Assembly: GCA_020740775.1 (NCBI GenBank)
Contig: JAHEWK010000025.1
Coordinates: 62,001-126,000 of the forward strand
Direction: 5' to 3'
DNA: 64,000 nt
Source: Ilyonectria destructans
Lineage: Eukaryota > Ascomycota > Sordariomycetes > Hypocreales > Nectriaceae
This document shows positions 40,486 to 49,383 of this stretch, piece after piece. Position 1 is the stretch's first letter, and every line of letters starts with the position of its first letter. The notes below the pieces were generated by a model that had not been told where the DNA came from, made no database searches, and was given only the letters and a program-made list of their open reading frames with translations. A program made the position numbers and the translations under genes.

Positions 40486-42399
40486 CTAGGAAGGAGCATT
40501 GGGAAATGTCGAGATATAATTACAATAGCTAAGGCTGTGTTCTCTATCTCTTCGTATCCCCTGCGAAGGTCATCTATCCTAGACTCAGGAGCGACGATTG
40601 ATGTGTTCAATAAGATTGAACGCTTTTATAGATACCGACCAGCTAAGGCAGATGACTTCCTTATTGCAGGGGAAAATCGAGTCCAAATACAGGGCTACGG
40701 TCAGGTTGATATTGAGACCAAAGGACTTAACGGTCCTAGGACTATCGGTCTAGATGATGTTGCCTATTGCCCTGACTTCCCTTGCAACCTAGTATCCCTA
40801 CGGAAGCTATTACGGAAGGGCTATTGGTGGGACACACGCCCAGCCTTCAACTGTCTCCGAACAGCCAACGGAAATATCCTTTGCTATCTATCTGATCAAT
40901 ATGACCAATTTGTCATTGAAAGCAAAGCATCTGATCAGATGATTGATGCAGAGACTGCCTTTCTATCTCGACACAAGCACAACTCATCGACCTGGCCGAG
41001 GGCTGAAAAACAAGATGCCCGGAGATGGCACCTACGCCTGGGTCATCCAGGTCCTGATACCTTAGAACGGCTAGTCAGGAAGGTAACAGGGGCCCGGATC
41101 AAAGGGATCCCGACAGCTAAATGCGATGACTGCGGCGTATCAAAGATGAAACGTCAGATCAGCCGGAGACCTAGGGACCTAGAAAACGGACCTGGCCTGA
41201 GACTGGCAATTGACTTCCACGACTTCGATACGGATCCCGGAGGGAGAGATCCAAATGGGTATGTCAGTCTGTTATTAATAACAGACCGCTATTCAGGTTA
41301 TATCTGGGATTATTACCTAAAAAGCCGACAACATAAGGATCTTATCCCTATCTTCAAAGACTTCCTAGGCTACCTATTGCGGCACTACCAAATCAAGCCA
41401 AAGGTTATCGAATGCGACAGGGAAATCCTAGGAAAGTCAGAAGACCGGCCTCGTCTAGTCTATCGATTCTTCACAGGGATGTACATCATTGTGGAGTCAA
41501 CAGCTGCAGACACAGCTGCCCAGAATGGGGGCGCCGAAGCTTCCGGGAAAATCATCAAAAATAAGGCTAGGGCTATGAGGGCTGGAGCCCGGCTTCCGTC
41601 ACATCTGTGGCTTGAGATCTATCGGGCTGCTGTCTATCTGAACAACCGGACCCCCAAATGCATCAACAACTGGGAAACCCCTTACAGCCGATTCCACACA
41701 GCTATTGCCCAGCGCGATGGTCACGGCGAAGAACACAAGGTCCCCTATCTAGGCCACCTACGGGTCTATGGATCCAAGGCATTTGCGATGACCCAAGATG
41801 CCCTGAAGGGGCGGAAGAAGAAGCAAAGATTGAACCCTCGGGCCTGGATCGGCTACCTTGTGGGATACCAGTCATCCAATATCTATAGGATCTGGAACCC
41901 AGCTACTGGAAAGATAATATCAATCCGGGACGTCATCTTCAATGAAGACGATCAATTTGACGGAGACATCAATAAGCTAAGAGATGACCTTCTCCGAGTC
42001 GGAAGGGATGAGCTAAATCAGCTACTGAATCAAGTAGAAGAGGCTTATCAAGAACAGTCAATCGACAAATCTATCCCAGAAGACAACAACCAAGCTGCAG
42101 CTAGCAGTTATTCAGAAGGCTTCCACTACGAGGACGAGGATAAGGATAACTACAATCCGAACCCGTATAAGGAAGACCGAGATACAAGGATGACTTCAAC
42201 GGCGGAACAGTCTGATCAGCTGTCCGGAACCATTGAGCGTCCTAGGACTCCTAGGGTCAACGAGTTCAATCTAGGAAAGCAAGGGGAACAAAACGTCTCA
42301 GACGAATCCCCTAGCGCCGAAGAGAGACCGTATCCGACCCCTGTATCTCTCCCACCAGCAGGACTTTTAGCAATGACGATCCAAGCTGAGCCCGATTAA
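40486..42399 (+). CDS. Copia protease-integrase part, same frame as gag, ends in UAA-CAA
   Basis: Open from directly after the gag stop; first ATG-like use would be internal (40537 is not ATG), which favours readthrough over independent initiation. The aspartic protease motif is ILDSGATIDVF. The integrase has the zinc-binding WHLRLGHPGPDTL and CDDCGVSKMKR, and the catalytic core AIDFHDFDTD, VIECDRE and the Glu-containing NGGAEASGKIIKNKARAM; a GKKX-type C-terminal region with RVYGSKAFAM follows. The frame ends TAA CAA at 42397, between integrase tail and RT. Confidence 0.85.
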   Translation, partial: LGRSIGKCRDIITIAKAVFSISSYPLRRSSILDSGATIDVFNKIERFYRYRPAKADDFLIAGENRVQIQGYGQVDIETKGLNGPRTIGLDDVAYCPDFPCNLVSLRKLLRKGYWWDTRPAFNCLRTANGNILCYLSDQYDQFVIESKASDQMIDAETAFLSRHKHNSSTWPRAEKQDARRWHLRLGHPGPDTLERLVRKVTGARIKGIPTAKCDDCGVSKMKRQISRRPRDLENGPGLRLAIDFHDFDTDPGGRDPNGYVSLLLITDRYSGYIWDYYLKSRQHKDLIPIFKDFLGYLLRHYQIKPKVIECDREILGKSEDRPRLVYRFFTGMYIIVESTAADTAAQNGGAEASGKIIKNKARAMRAGARLPSHLWLEIYRAAVYLNNRTPKCINNWETPYSRFHTAIAQRDGHGEEHKVPYLGHLRVYGSKAFAMTQDALKGRKKKQRLNPRAWIGYLVGYQSSNIYRIWNPATGKIISIRDVIFNEDDQFDGDINKLRDDLLRVGRDELNQLLNQVEEAYQEQSIDKSIPEDNNQAAASSYSEGFHYEDEDKDNYNPNPYKEDRDTRMTSTAEQSDQLSGTIERPRTPRVNEFNLGKQGEQNVSDESPSAEERPYPTPVSLPPAGLLAMTIQAEPD

Positions 42400-44166
42400 C
42401 AAGGCAAGCTAGATCAAGGTCAGCCTTTAAGACCCGAAGTGTGGAAGGCAGCATTCAGTGCCGGAAGACTAGCTAGCCCGATTGGAACCCTCAATGGAGT
42501 AGTCATCGATAAAGCTAAGCTGCAACGGCTACTAAAGAAGCCTAGGAACGTACACCGAAGTCAGCTACCAAAGCTGCCACGGCACCATCGAGATCTTCTA
42601 GATCATCTGATGAGACCTCAATTTGAGCAAGCTGAAAAGGACCACTTGCAAAGTCATAAGGTTATGAAGTCCTGGATAGAGGTTGATCTAGATGACCCTC
42701 GAACCCTTGACAAACAGACCCTAGATTGCATGTGGGTTTACGTCTATAAGTTCGATAAGCATGGTCGATTTATCAAGTGCAAAGCCCGGCTAGTTGTTCG
42801 AGGAGACCAACAGCCGAAAGGGCTAGATGAAGAGACCTATGCCTCGACATTAGCCGGAAGGTCATTCCGATCCCTGATAGCAATAGCTGCCCGATTTGAC
42901 CTCGAGCTATTGCAATACGACGCAGTCAACGCCTTTGTCAACGCTAGGCTAGACCGTCAGGTCCTAATGCGGATGCCCCCTGGATACAGAAAGGAAGGAA
43001 AGATCCTACTGATCCAGAAAGCCCTATACGGTCTACGAGAATCACCCCTCCTTTGGCAGAAAGAGCTTACAGCAACTCTTCAAGAGCTAGGCTTTGAGCC
43101 AGTTCAACACGAGCCCTGCTGTATGACAAAAAACGGGATCATCGTCTTCTTCTATGTTGATGACATTGTCTTCGCATTTAAGAAAGATAGGACCCAGGAA
43201 GTCAAGAAGACCGTTGCCGAGCTAAAGGAACACTATAACCTAACTGGAGGGCAAGAGCTACAGTGGTTCCTAGGGATTGAAATCATCCGAGACCGCAAGC
43301 TAGGACTTATCTGGTTATCCCAATCCGATTACCTTGACAAGATAGCTAACCTAGCTGAAGACCTAGATCAACGTCACAACAGCCCGATGAAAAGAGAAAG
43401 ACTAAGACAGTCAACAACTCGAGCCTCAATTGCATCAATTCGAAGATATCAACGGAAGGTCGGATCGCTCCTTTATGCAGCTGTGATGACCCGACCAGAT
43501 ATAGCATTTGCTGTATCTCTGATAGCTAGGTTTAACATGAACCCAAGTTCCGAGCATCATCAAGCTGCAGACCGGATCCTCCTGTATCTTAGGAAGACCA
43601 AGGCTCTAGCTCTTCAATTTGGTCAAGACGATCAATTCCTTGTGGCCAGCGATGCATCTTTTGCAGACAACCCAGACCGGAAAAGCTCCCAAGCCTATAT
43701 CATGAGGCTATTTGGAGGGACTATTGGATGGAGGGCCAACAAGCAAGCAACAGTTACGACGTCAACAACCGAGGCCGAGCTACTAGCCCTATCACAAGCA
43801 GCCAAGGAAGCTATGTTCATTTCCCGGCTAGTCAAAGAGCTAGGGATCAAGCTGGAAGAGGAACGCATTCACATTCAATGTGACAACCAGCAGACTATCA
43901 AGCTAGTCACCAAGGATGTCAATAAGCTGCAAACGAAGCTACGGCATGTTGATATTCACAATCATTGGTTGAGGCAGGAAGCCCAGAGGGATAGGATCCG
44001 GATCGATTACACCCCAACAGAGGATATGATTGCAGACGGGCTTACAAAGGCCCTTAGCAACGCGAGCCTTCAGAAGTGTGTGGATCAGCTAGGCCTGGTA
44101 GATATCTCAGGGTATCTAGACCAAAGGAAGCTCAAGGAACTGAAGGAAGAAGACCTAGGGACTTGA
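42400..44166 (+). CDS. Copia reverse transcriptase-RNase H part, same frame
   Basis: Continues in the same frame after the single TAA. RT blocks: WVYVYKFDKHGRFIKCKARL, AVNAFVNARLDRQVLMRMP, ALYGLRESPLLW, and the catalytic FFYVDDIVFAF. RNase H: FLVASDASFADNP (Asp), TVTTSTTEAELLALSQAAKE (Glu), HIQCDNQQTIKLV (Asp), VDIHNHWLRQE. No frame damage is visible. The polypurine tract is the run of seven G at 44196-44202 just before the 3' LTR. Confidence 0.9.
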   Translation, partial: QGKLDQGQPLRPEVWKAAFSAGRLASPIGTLNGVVIDKAKLQRLLKKPRNVHRSQLPKLPRHHRDLLDHLMRPQFEQAEKDHLQSHKVMKSWIEVDLDDPRTLDKQTLDCMWVYVYKFDKHGRFIKCKARLVVRGDQQPKGLDEETYASTLAGRSFRSLIAIAARFDLELLQYDAVNAFVNARLDRQVLMRMPPGYRKEGKILLIQKALYGLRESPLLWQKELTATLQELGFEPVQHEPCCMTKNGIIVFFYVDDIVFAFKKDRTQEVKKTVAELKEHYNLTGGQELQWFLGIEIIRDRKLGLIWLSQSDYLDKIANLAEDLDQRHNSPMKRERLRQSTTRASIASIRRYQRKVGSLLYAAVMTRPDIAFAVSLIARFNMNPSSEHHQAADRILLYLRKTKALALQFGQDDQFLVASDASFADNPDRKSSQAYIMRLFGGTIGWRANKQATVTTSTTEAELLALSQAAKEAMFISRLVKELGIKLEEERIHIQCDNQQTIKLVTKDVNKLQTKLRHVDIHNHWLRQEAQRDRIRIDYTPTEDMIADGLTKALSNASLQKCVDQLGLVDISGYLDQRKLKELKEEDLGT

Positions 44167-44204
44167 AGGCAGCTGTATCCTGGCCGGCTTCAGCTGGGGG
44201 GGTA

Positions 44205-44474
44205 TGTTGGATTGAGACCTCGTGTGGCGGCATAACATGCCTGATCCGGACTGCCGGATCCGGACAGCCTGATCCGGAACGCCGGATGTGGTAATAAGCC
44301 GGATCCGGCATCATAACAACGCCGGATCCGTCTCCCTTTGGCACCCTGATCTAGATCCCTTTGAGTATAAAGGAGGGCCCCTGTGACCCTCAATCAATGC
44401 AGGACAATCACATCAATTTACATCATTTGATCAATCATCTCTGCTATTGCATACAGCAAATTGCGTATCCAACA
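44205..44474 (+). repeat. Copia 3' LTR
   Basis: Identical in length and, by eye, in sequence to the 5' LTR. Confidence 0.95.
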
Positions 44475-44658
44475 ACTCCACCAAATGCAAGTAACACAGG
44501 ATTACCACTTTAACCGAAGTACATTGCTATCACCCAATTTAACGTGGGGCAAGAGGTACCTTTTTTGGTCGAGTCAACGACTTTTGGCTTGGTCAACGAC
44601 CCCCCCGTGAGGGACGAACGGGGGGTGGAGCTGTGCTGGGACCGAGACCCCCCTAGTA

Positions 44659-45577
44659 GGTTTTATTAGCTGGGGATTTGGGAGTTAGGGTTAGCAAAAA
44701 TCGCCGGTGGTTGGGGAACACTTTTTTTTCAAACACCAAATATTATATACCTAAATAAGGAAAGTTCAATTCCAAGATAAGCGAACCTGGTCCCAGTGTC
44801 GTATGTATTTTGTAGAATTAATTATGGTATTTCAAAGAAACGTGGCCGGAATGCTTGTCTGACGGTTAATTCAAAATGGGTATAGCGGCTGGCCCCATGC
44901 CCCGGAACTGAAAGCGTGCCCCGGAACTGAAAGCGAAGCGAGAAGTGAAGGGGACTACTACCCCGGGAACCGACAGGGGGTTGTCCGACTACAAATCTGA
45001 CGCCAAGCCTTCCCGATTCGTGCTCTTGGCTTTTACTGTAACGTGATCTCAGGTGAATTCGAGCACGTGTTAGACTCGGATAAAATTTGTTCCTGCCACC
45101 CTTGCTTTGTTTTCGCCACTCCCCTCCCGTAACCCCGAGGTTTCTTGTGATGTAATCGCTTCTGACTTCCATCTATGTCGCTGGATTCGGTCACCTGGTC
45201 AATGTCCACATACACCCATGCTCGCACCCTCAAATATACTTCCTGCCACCATTGCTCACTCACTGCTGACTTCTACGTCTTGGGGAAATGTTCACTCCTG
45301 CCACTGTTTGCACCAGTTGTCTCCGGGACTGGACTGATTCTCGGTATCGTACATGCGATAGATGTCGGTCTCGAACACGACCCTACCACTGGATTCGACG
45401 GCAACCTGACGTTCCTGAGAACACCATCCCTTCAATTCTTCCACCCAACTTCGATCCGTTTCACAATTCTAAAATACTACGTCACCCCATGCACATTGGA
45501 GCGGCGATGGGGTGCATGGGGTAGCCTCAGCCGAAGGCTGTGTGTCCGCGGGCCGGGAAGCTATTCCTACTGCTGCA
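44659..45577. other. Largely non-coding; small Cys-pair ORF at 45288-45524
   Basis: Only one frame is of note: 45288-45524 (+) begins MFTPATVCTSCLRDWTDSRY and continues RTCDRCRSRTR, a CxxC...CxxC zinc-binding pattern in 78 codons. Its end has no features. It could be a small zinc protein or the orphaned N-terminus of a larger gene, like the similar motif at 47367-47573. The remainder shows nothing I can interpret. Confidence 0.3.
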
Positions 45578-46752
45578 TTATCTACGTACTGATCCATTGG
45601 CATGGCTATTCTTGGTATTATGTGACATGTACGGATTCCGTGTGAGCACCTGTCGTTTCCTAAGCTCCTGATCCCTCATCTTCATCTTCATGCCATCCGG
45701 GGGAGACCCGTAGGCCAGGTGATTACGATCAAATGGTGCATCCAACATCAGACCCTCGAGCGTTTTCACGCGAGAGACAGCCACGTAGCTTAAACCAGTC
45801 TGAAAGTCCCGGCAGGACAGATCTGTAACTATCATGTCTTCGGTGATGCTTTGTGACTTGTGCACGGTAATTGCGTAGCATACGATCAGGGGAAACTGGG
45901 TGCGAGCGCAGAGAGTGGCTCCGATGAGGAAGTCCCTCTCCACTGGGAGAATCGGCACAATCTTCCTGCCATCAGCGGTGGTCAGCAATACCGGTCCGCT
46001 GTATTTGTCAAACTCCATCATGATAACACAGGGAGGGTCTTGGATGGGGTCGGCCCCAGGTGCCCAGCCGATATCGTAAACTGTGCCGCGAGGCCAACTG
46101 GCTGCCAAAGGTTGGACGTCAGCATCAGACGGGAGCCAATGCATATGGGGATCTGCTTCGCAAGGTTACCCGCCTTGTCATCAGGCGCAGCAGCCGCGCC
46201 GGGGCCGACGTTCTTAGCCATGACCTGGATGACTGGCCGGCTGAGGCGGTCGAGGTGATAGTGGTTATATTCGTTCACCCTATCTTTAGTGGCGTATACT
46301 CGTAAGGCGTTGACAAACCTTGCGACCTCTTGATCGTCTAGTTTTGCCTGTACGCGGCTGGAAAGGAGCTTCCAGGATTCCACAGATAGTTGAAGCAGCC
46401 GCAATTCCCCGAGAGCTAGGCGGAGTGCCTCCTGATCGTCGCCACGCTGCCGCTGGACAACTTTCAAGAAGACCGATTTATCGAATCGCCTATATGCGTT
46501 TCTGCCCTTGATCTCTACTCCCTGAACCTCTTTATCGTAATAAAGCGGCTTCTGCAGCACAGGGGGAAGCTGAAAGAAGTCACCAACCAACAGGATGTTC
46601 AGGCCGCCAAAGAACTCTTCGTTCTTATTTGGGAACGCCTCTCGGAGACGGTCATCGATCCAAGATAGCTGACGCAGTCCCAGCATGCTCTTCTCGTCAA
46701 TGATCAGATACTTGATGTCTTTAAGCTTCTTCTCGCGGTCGATCCTGGCTGG
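45578..46752 (-). pseudogene. PIF1-like DNA helicase, C-terminal two thirds, frameshifted
   Basis: Helicase motifs in order: KYLIIDEKSMLG (Walker B, motif II), LLVGDFFQLPPVLQKPLYY (motif III), VFLKVVQRQRGDD, RLMLTSNLWQPVGL, then in another frame RGTVYDIGWAPGADPIQDPP, CYAITVHKSQSITEDMIV (motif V) and TGLSYVAVSRVKTLEGLML (motif VI). The shift at about 46095-46105 comes from a small deletion where the usual VNGA-like residues are missing. The Walker A region is absent; the frame starts at 46755 without it. This is therefore a broken fragment of a 5'-3' helicase, not a working gene. Confidence 0.8.
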
Positions 46753-46790
46753 CATCTACATTCTGTCGTTAGCCCGAAGTACTGCGATCA

Positions 46791-47573
46791 TTAAGTAAGA
46801 ATATCTGCCCCAGGCCCCTCTGAACCTTTAAACGCGCCGAGTTGAGATATTGAGGGAGTCAGTGACACAGTCTCCCCTGCACGGCGTTGTGAACGATGGC
46901 CGCGCTGGATAGCAGCCCGCTTGGCCCTTGCGCCGGCCAAGGAGGAATCGTCCTGTGAGTCTCTCCCGCACTTGAGGAATCTAGGAGCCAAGTCAGGGTG
47001 ACCTATATGAGACGTGCTGCTTCGGATAGTAGACGGATCAGAATGTGAGGCGGTTAGTAGTGTCGTTGGCTGCACAGGGGGTGAGGGAGCTATTGTACGG
47101 AAGAGCCGCGAGCTTTGTTGGGTTGGTGGAATTGGCGTCCCCAACACTACACGCGGCTGGCTAATCGACGCCCCGGATAACGTCTTCGCTGTATGACATT
47201 GCCGTAGCCTCTCTGGCGACGTAGGCTGGGTTCCGAATCTGTCGTTAAGGGGCGATAGGCCAGCATCTTCTTCAGTTCTCTTCGGAGCGGGACTCTCAGT
47301 TGAAGAAGGACCGACGGCGAGGTTTCTTAATGTCAGGATCGCGCCTTTGGATCTGGAACGCTTCACTTAGTTAGTGTTGAATGTCTTGCGGAGTGGGGAG
47401 ACAGAGCTGACATGAGAATTGCACCGACTACGACATTCCAGGCAGTTCTTGGTGTTCCCAGCAGATTTCCGTTTGCTGACGAAGCCAGCCGCCGGTTTCT
47501 TCTCGCCACAGCGGGCACAGACAATGGACATTAAGTCATCTTGAAGCCCTTGAGGAGTAGACTTCGGATGCAT
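46791..47573 (-). CDS. Zinc-ribbon N-terminal ORF plus Ser/Pro-rich region, perhaps the helicase N-terminus
   Basis: Two adjoining open frames in the same phase, separated by TAA at 47367. The upstream one has CARCGEKKPAAGFVSKRK and NTKNCLECRSRC, a CxxC/CxxC zinc motif. The downstream one is Ser, Pro and Thr rich. An intron from GTCAGC after CNSH to an acceptor GTGAAG just before CGTTCC (about 49 nt, CTAAC near its end) would remove the stop and keep phase. Similar Cys-rich starts occur in fungal PIF1-like helicases, so this may be the N-terminus of the helicase fragment downstream, with the Walker A part deleted between them. Confidence 0.4.
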
Positions 47574-47640
47574 TACTCAATGACGCAAGATTAGAACCCT
47601 TCACAGAGGGTAGTGGTATAAGTGGGGCTGTTATAAGACT

Positions 47641-47697
47641 TTTGAAACCCCGCTCTAAGGTACATTCTTGTAACGGTTGTGCTAGACCGCTGTACCA
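47641..47697 (-). other. tRNA-like A and B box motifs, possible SINE remnant
   Basis: On the minus strand TGGTACAGCGGTCTAGC (47681-47697) fits the pol III A box, and about 35 bases on GGTTTCAAA (47641-47649) resembles a degraded B box. No full cloverleaf can be drawn. It may be a decayed tRNA-derived SINE. Confidence 0.2.
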
Positions 47698-47749
47698 GGG
47701 GGCAAAAGATTGGTCAATAATCACATTGATTGCAATTACTGGGCACACT

Positions 47750-49257
47750 AGCTGCTCTTTAAGCCTCTCTCGCTGTTCGGTGAACCAAGCCGTAACAATT
47801 CTGAAGTAAGTATATACAATCGCTCTCTATTTGTTACAGGCTGGAGCCTGGGGACATAGCTGCGGCTGTGCCGAAGCCAGAGTCAAGATGCTAGCAACTA
47901 CTAGTACGAAGACTAACTCAGCTGCCGGGACCTACCGAAAGAATACGGGAAGTCCCCCGGGCAACCGGCAGAATAATCTCCCCAGAACACGGGAAGTCAC
48001 CGGGCAACCGGCGGGAAGATTTCCGAAGACTTCCCGGAGACTTCCTGAGGATTACTATGAAACTGTATAGAGACTTCTATGGAGGGAAATCCTTCTTTTC
48101 TTCTTAGATTTAGATAGACAATTCACAGCACTCTTTGCACGGGAGATCCTCAAAGGGCCAGCCCTTAACACTATTATACCCAGATTGATCAATGCTTTAT
48201 AAGGCTAAGAAACTTAACAATAAGGCAAAATGTCTCCTAGAGATATGTAGAAAGACACTAACCCAAGGAGATCTTCTTCACCATCAGTTGGACATATACA
48301 TACTGCATCTAGCCCCCTCCGTTTATCGCTTAGTTTAGATTTAGCTAATCCAGGAATCCACTGCAGGGAAGAAAGTACTTTAATTCTGGTGACTTCGCAC
48401 TCTTATAAGCCCAGAAACCCTCTAATATCGGCGAAATTAGGACTTGGAGTTAACATCCGGCCGGGAGAATATATCTTACCTATTATCTCCCGTACCGAAC
48501 CCTAATATTATGTCTTACCTCGTTTCATTGTGGACTGGCAAAGGGAAGGATTGACGAGGGCTTTGGCCACCACAGCCAGATGGTCATTCGTCAGTGCCTG
48601 CTTCCGGATAGCTAGCCGCAGAAATTCCGCATCTAGTTACCGATTCCCCACATAGACGGGATCCATACCGTTCAAATGTGTGTGTCTGACTAGTTGGGTC
48701 TTGTGGTTGCTACTATAAATATGGTAAATATCTACTGGTTACCGATATCGTGACTACTTCGATGAGGATTCAGCAGACGAAGAAGAAATTATATTTCGCC
48801 GTGGAGATACCTGGGCATTACCTATGGTCTGGTTCGGGATGTGGCCTGGGTTCCCGGGAATATACCAGAGGTTACGATATTATCGCTACAGTATGCCAGT
48901 ATGGCGATACTCATGTCTTCCGGGTTGAGACGCCATATTCCGAGGATGGCAGAACTCACTGTCTGCTGCCGATCTCCTTAAGCCCCAGCCTCACTCCTCG
49001 AAAGACATACCTCAGACCAAGAGGAACGGCGCAAGTACACCCGCTGAAAAGCAGCTGCAACAACAGCGACAGGGGCAACAACAAATACAGCCGCCGACAC
49101 CTCAAACACATCCTCAAAAAACCATCATGAGCATCACAAACCCTCCGGTCTCAGCAGCGGCCTCGCCAAATCAGGAACCCCACGGCGACCGACAGTGACA
49201 GACAGTGGACTGGTCAGCCGGAGCAGGCCAAGCACACGTTCCGGGAGATATCAAAGC
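47750..49257. other. No firm gene; imperfect repeats and a coding-like scrap
   Basis: At about 47940-48040 the words CGGGAAGTC and CCGGGCAACCGGC recur twice, an imperfect repeat of about 45 bp. At 48735-48952 (+) a frame reads YRDYFDEDSADEEEIIFRRG followed by TWALPMVWFGMWPGFPG, which looks protein-like but matches nothing I know; a Gln-rich frame follows to about 49190. The rest is featureless. It includes the downstream region of the desaturase. Confidence 0.3.
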
Positions 49258-49383
49258 TTAACAACCATCGGACACCTGTGCGGCACTGACCACGGGCTGG
49301 GTGACCTTGGTAGCCTGGGCACCAGCTTAGACGATGCGTTGGCAGGCTGGGTTGCTCAAGTAGGTTACGTCCTCGTTCTCGAA

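Larger units (their letters stand above)
38882..44474 (+). mobile_element. Complete Copia (Ty1-type) retrotransposon, identical LTRs, target duplication ACTCC
   Basis: Two 270-bp LTRs (38882-39151 and 44205-44474) start TGTTGGATTGAG and end GCGTATCCAACA; I find no difference between them by eye. Flanks 38877-38881 and 44475-44479 are both ACTCC. The domain order protease-integrase-RT-RNaseH is that of Copia. Identical LTRs mean a very recent insertion. Internal coding is one frame from ATG 39247 to 44166 broken by only two stops, at 40483-40485 and 42397-42399. Confidence 0.97.
36304..44656 (+). mobile_element. Pogo-type DNA transposon with long TIRs, split by a Copia element
   Basis: Left end CTAGGGGGGTCTCGG and right end CCGAGACCCCCCTAG, each next to TA (36302-36303 and 44657-44658). 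The inverted repeats extend about 95 bp (36304-36400 and 44562-44656) with about two mismatches. Without the 5593-bp Copia insertion and its duplication, the element is about 2.75 kb. It encodes one intact transposase. The Copia lies in the 3' untranslated part, 74 bp after the transposase stop, so the coding region is untouched. Confidence 0.9.

Noticed and set aside
38882..44474. Copia stops as simple RIP damage
   Set aside because: LTRs are identical and only two stops exist, both exactly at domain borders, with no wider C-to-T pattern.
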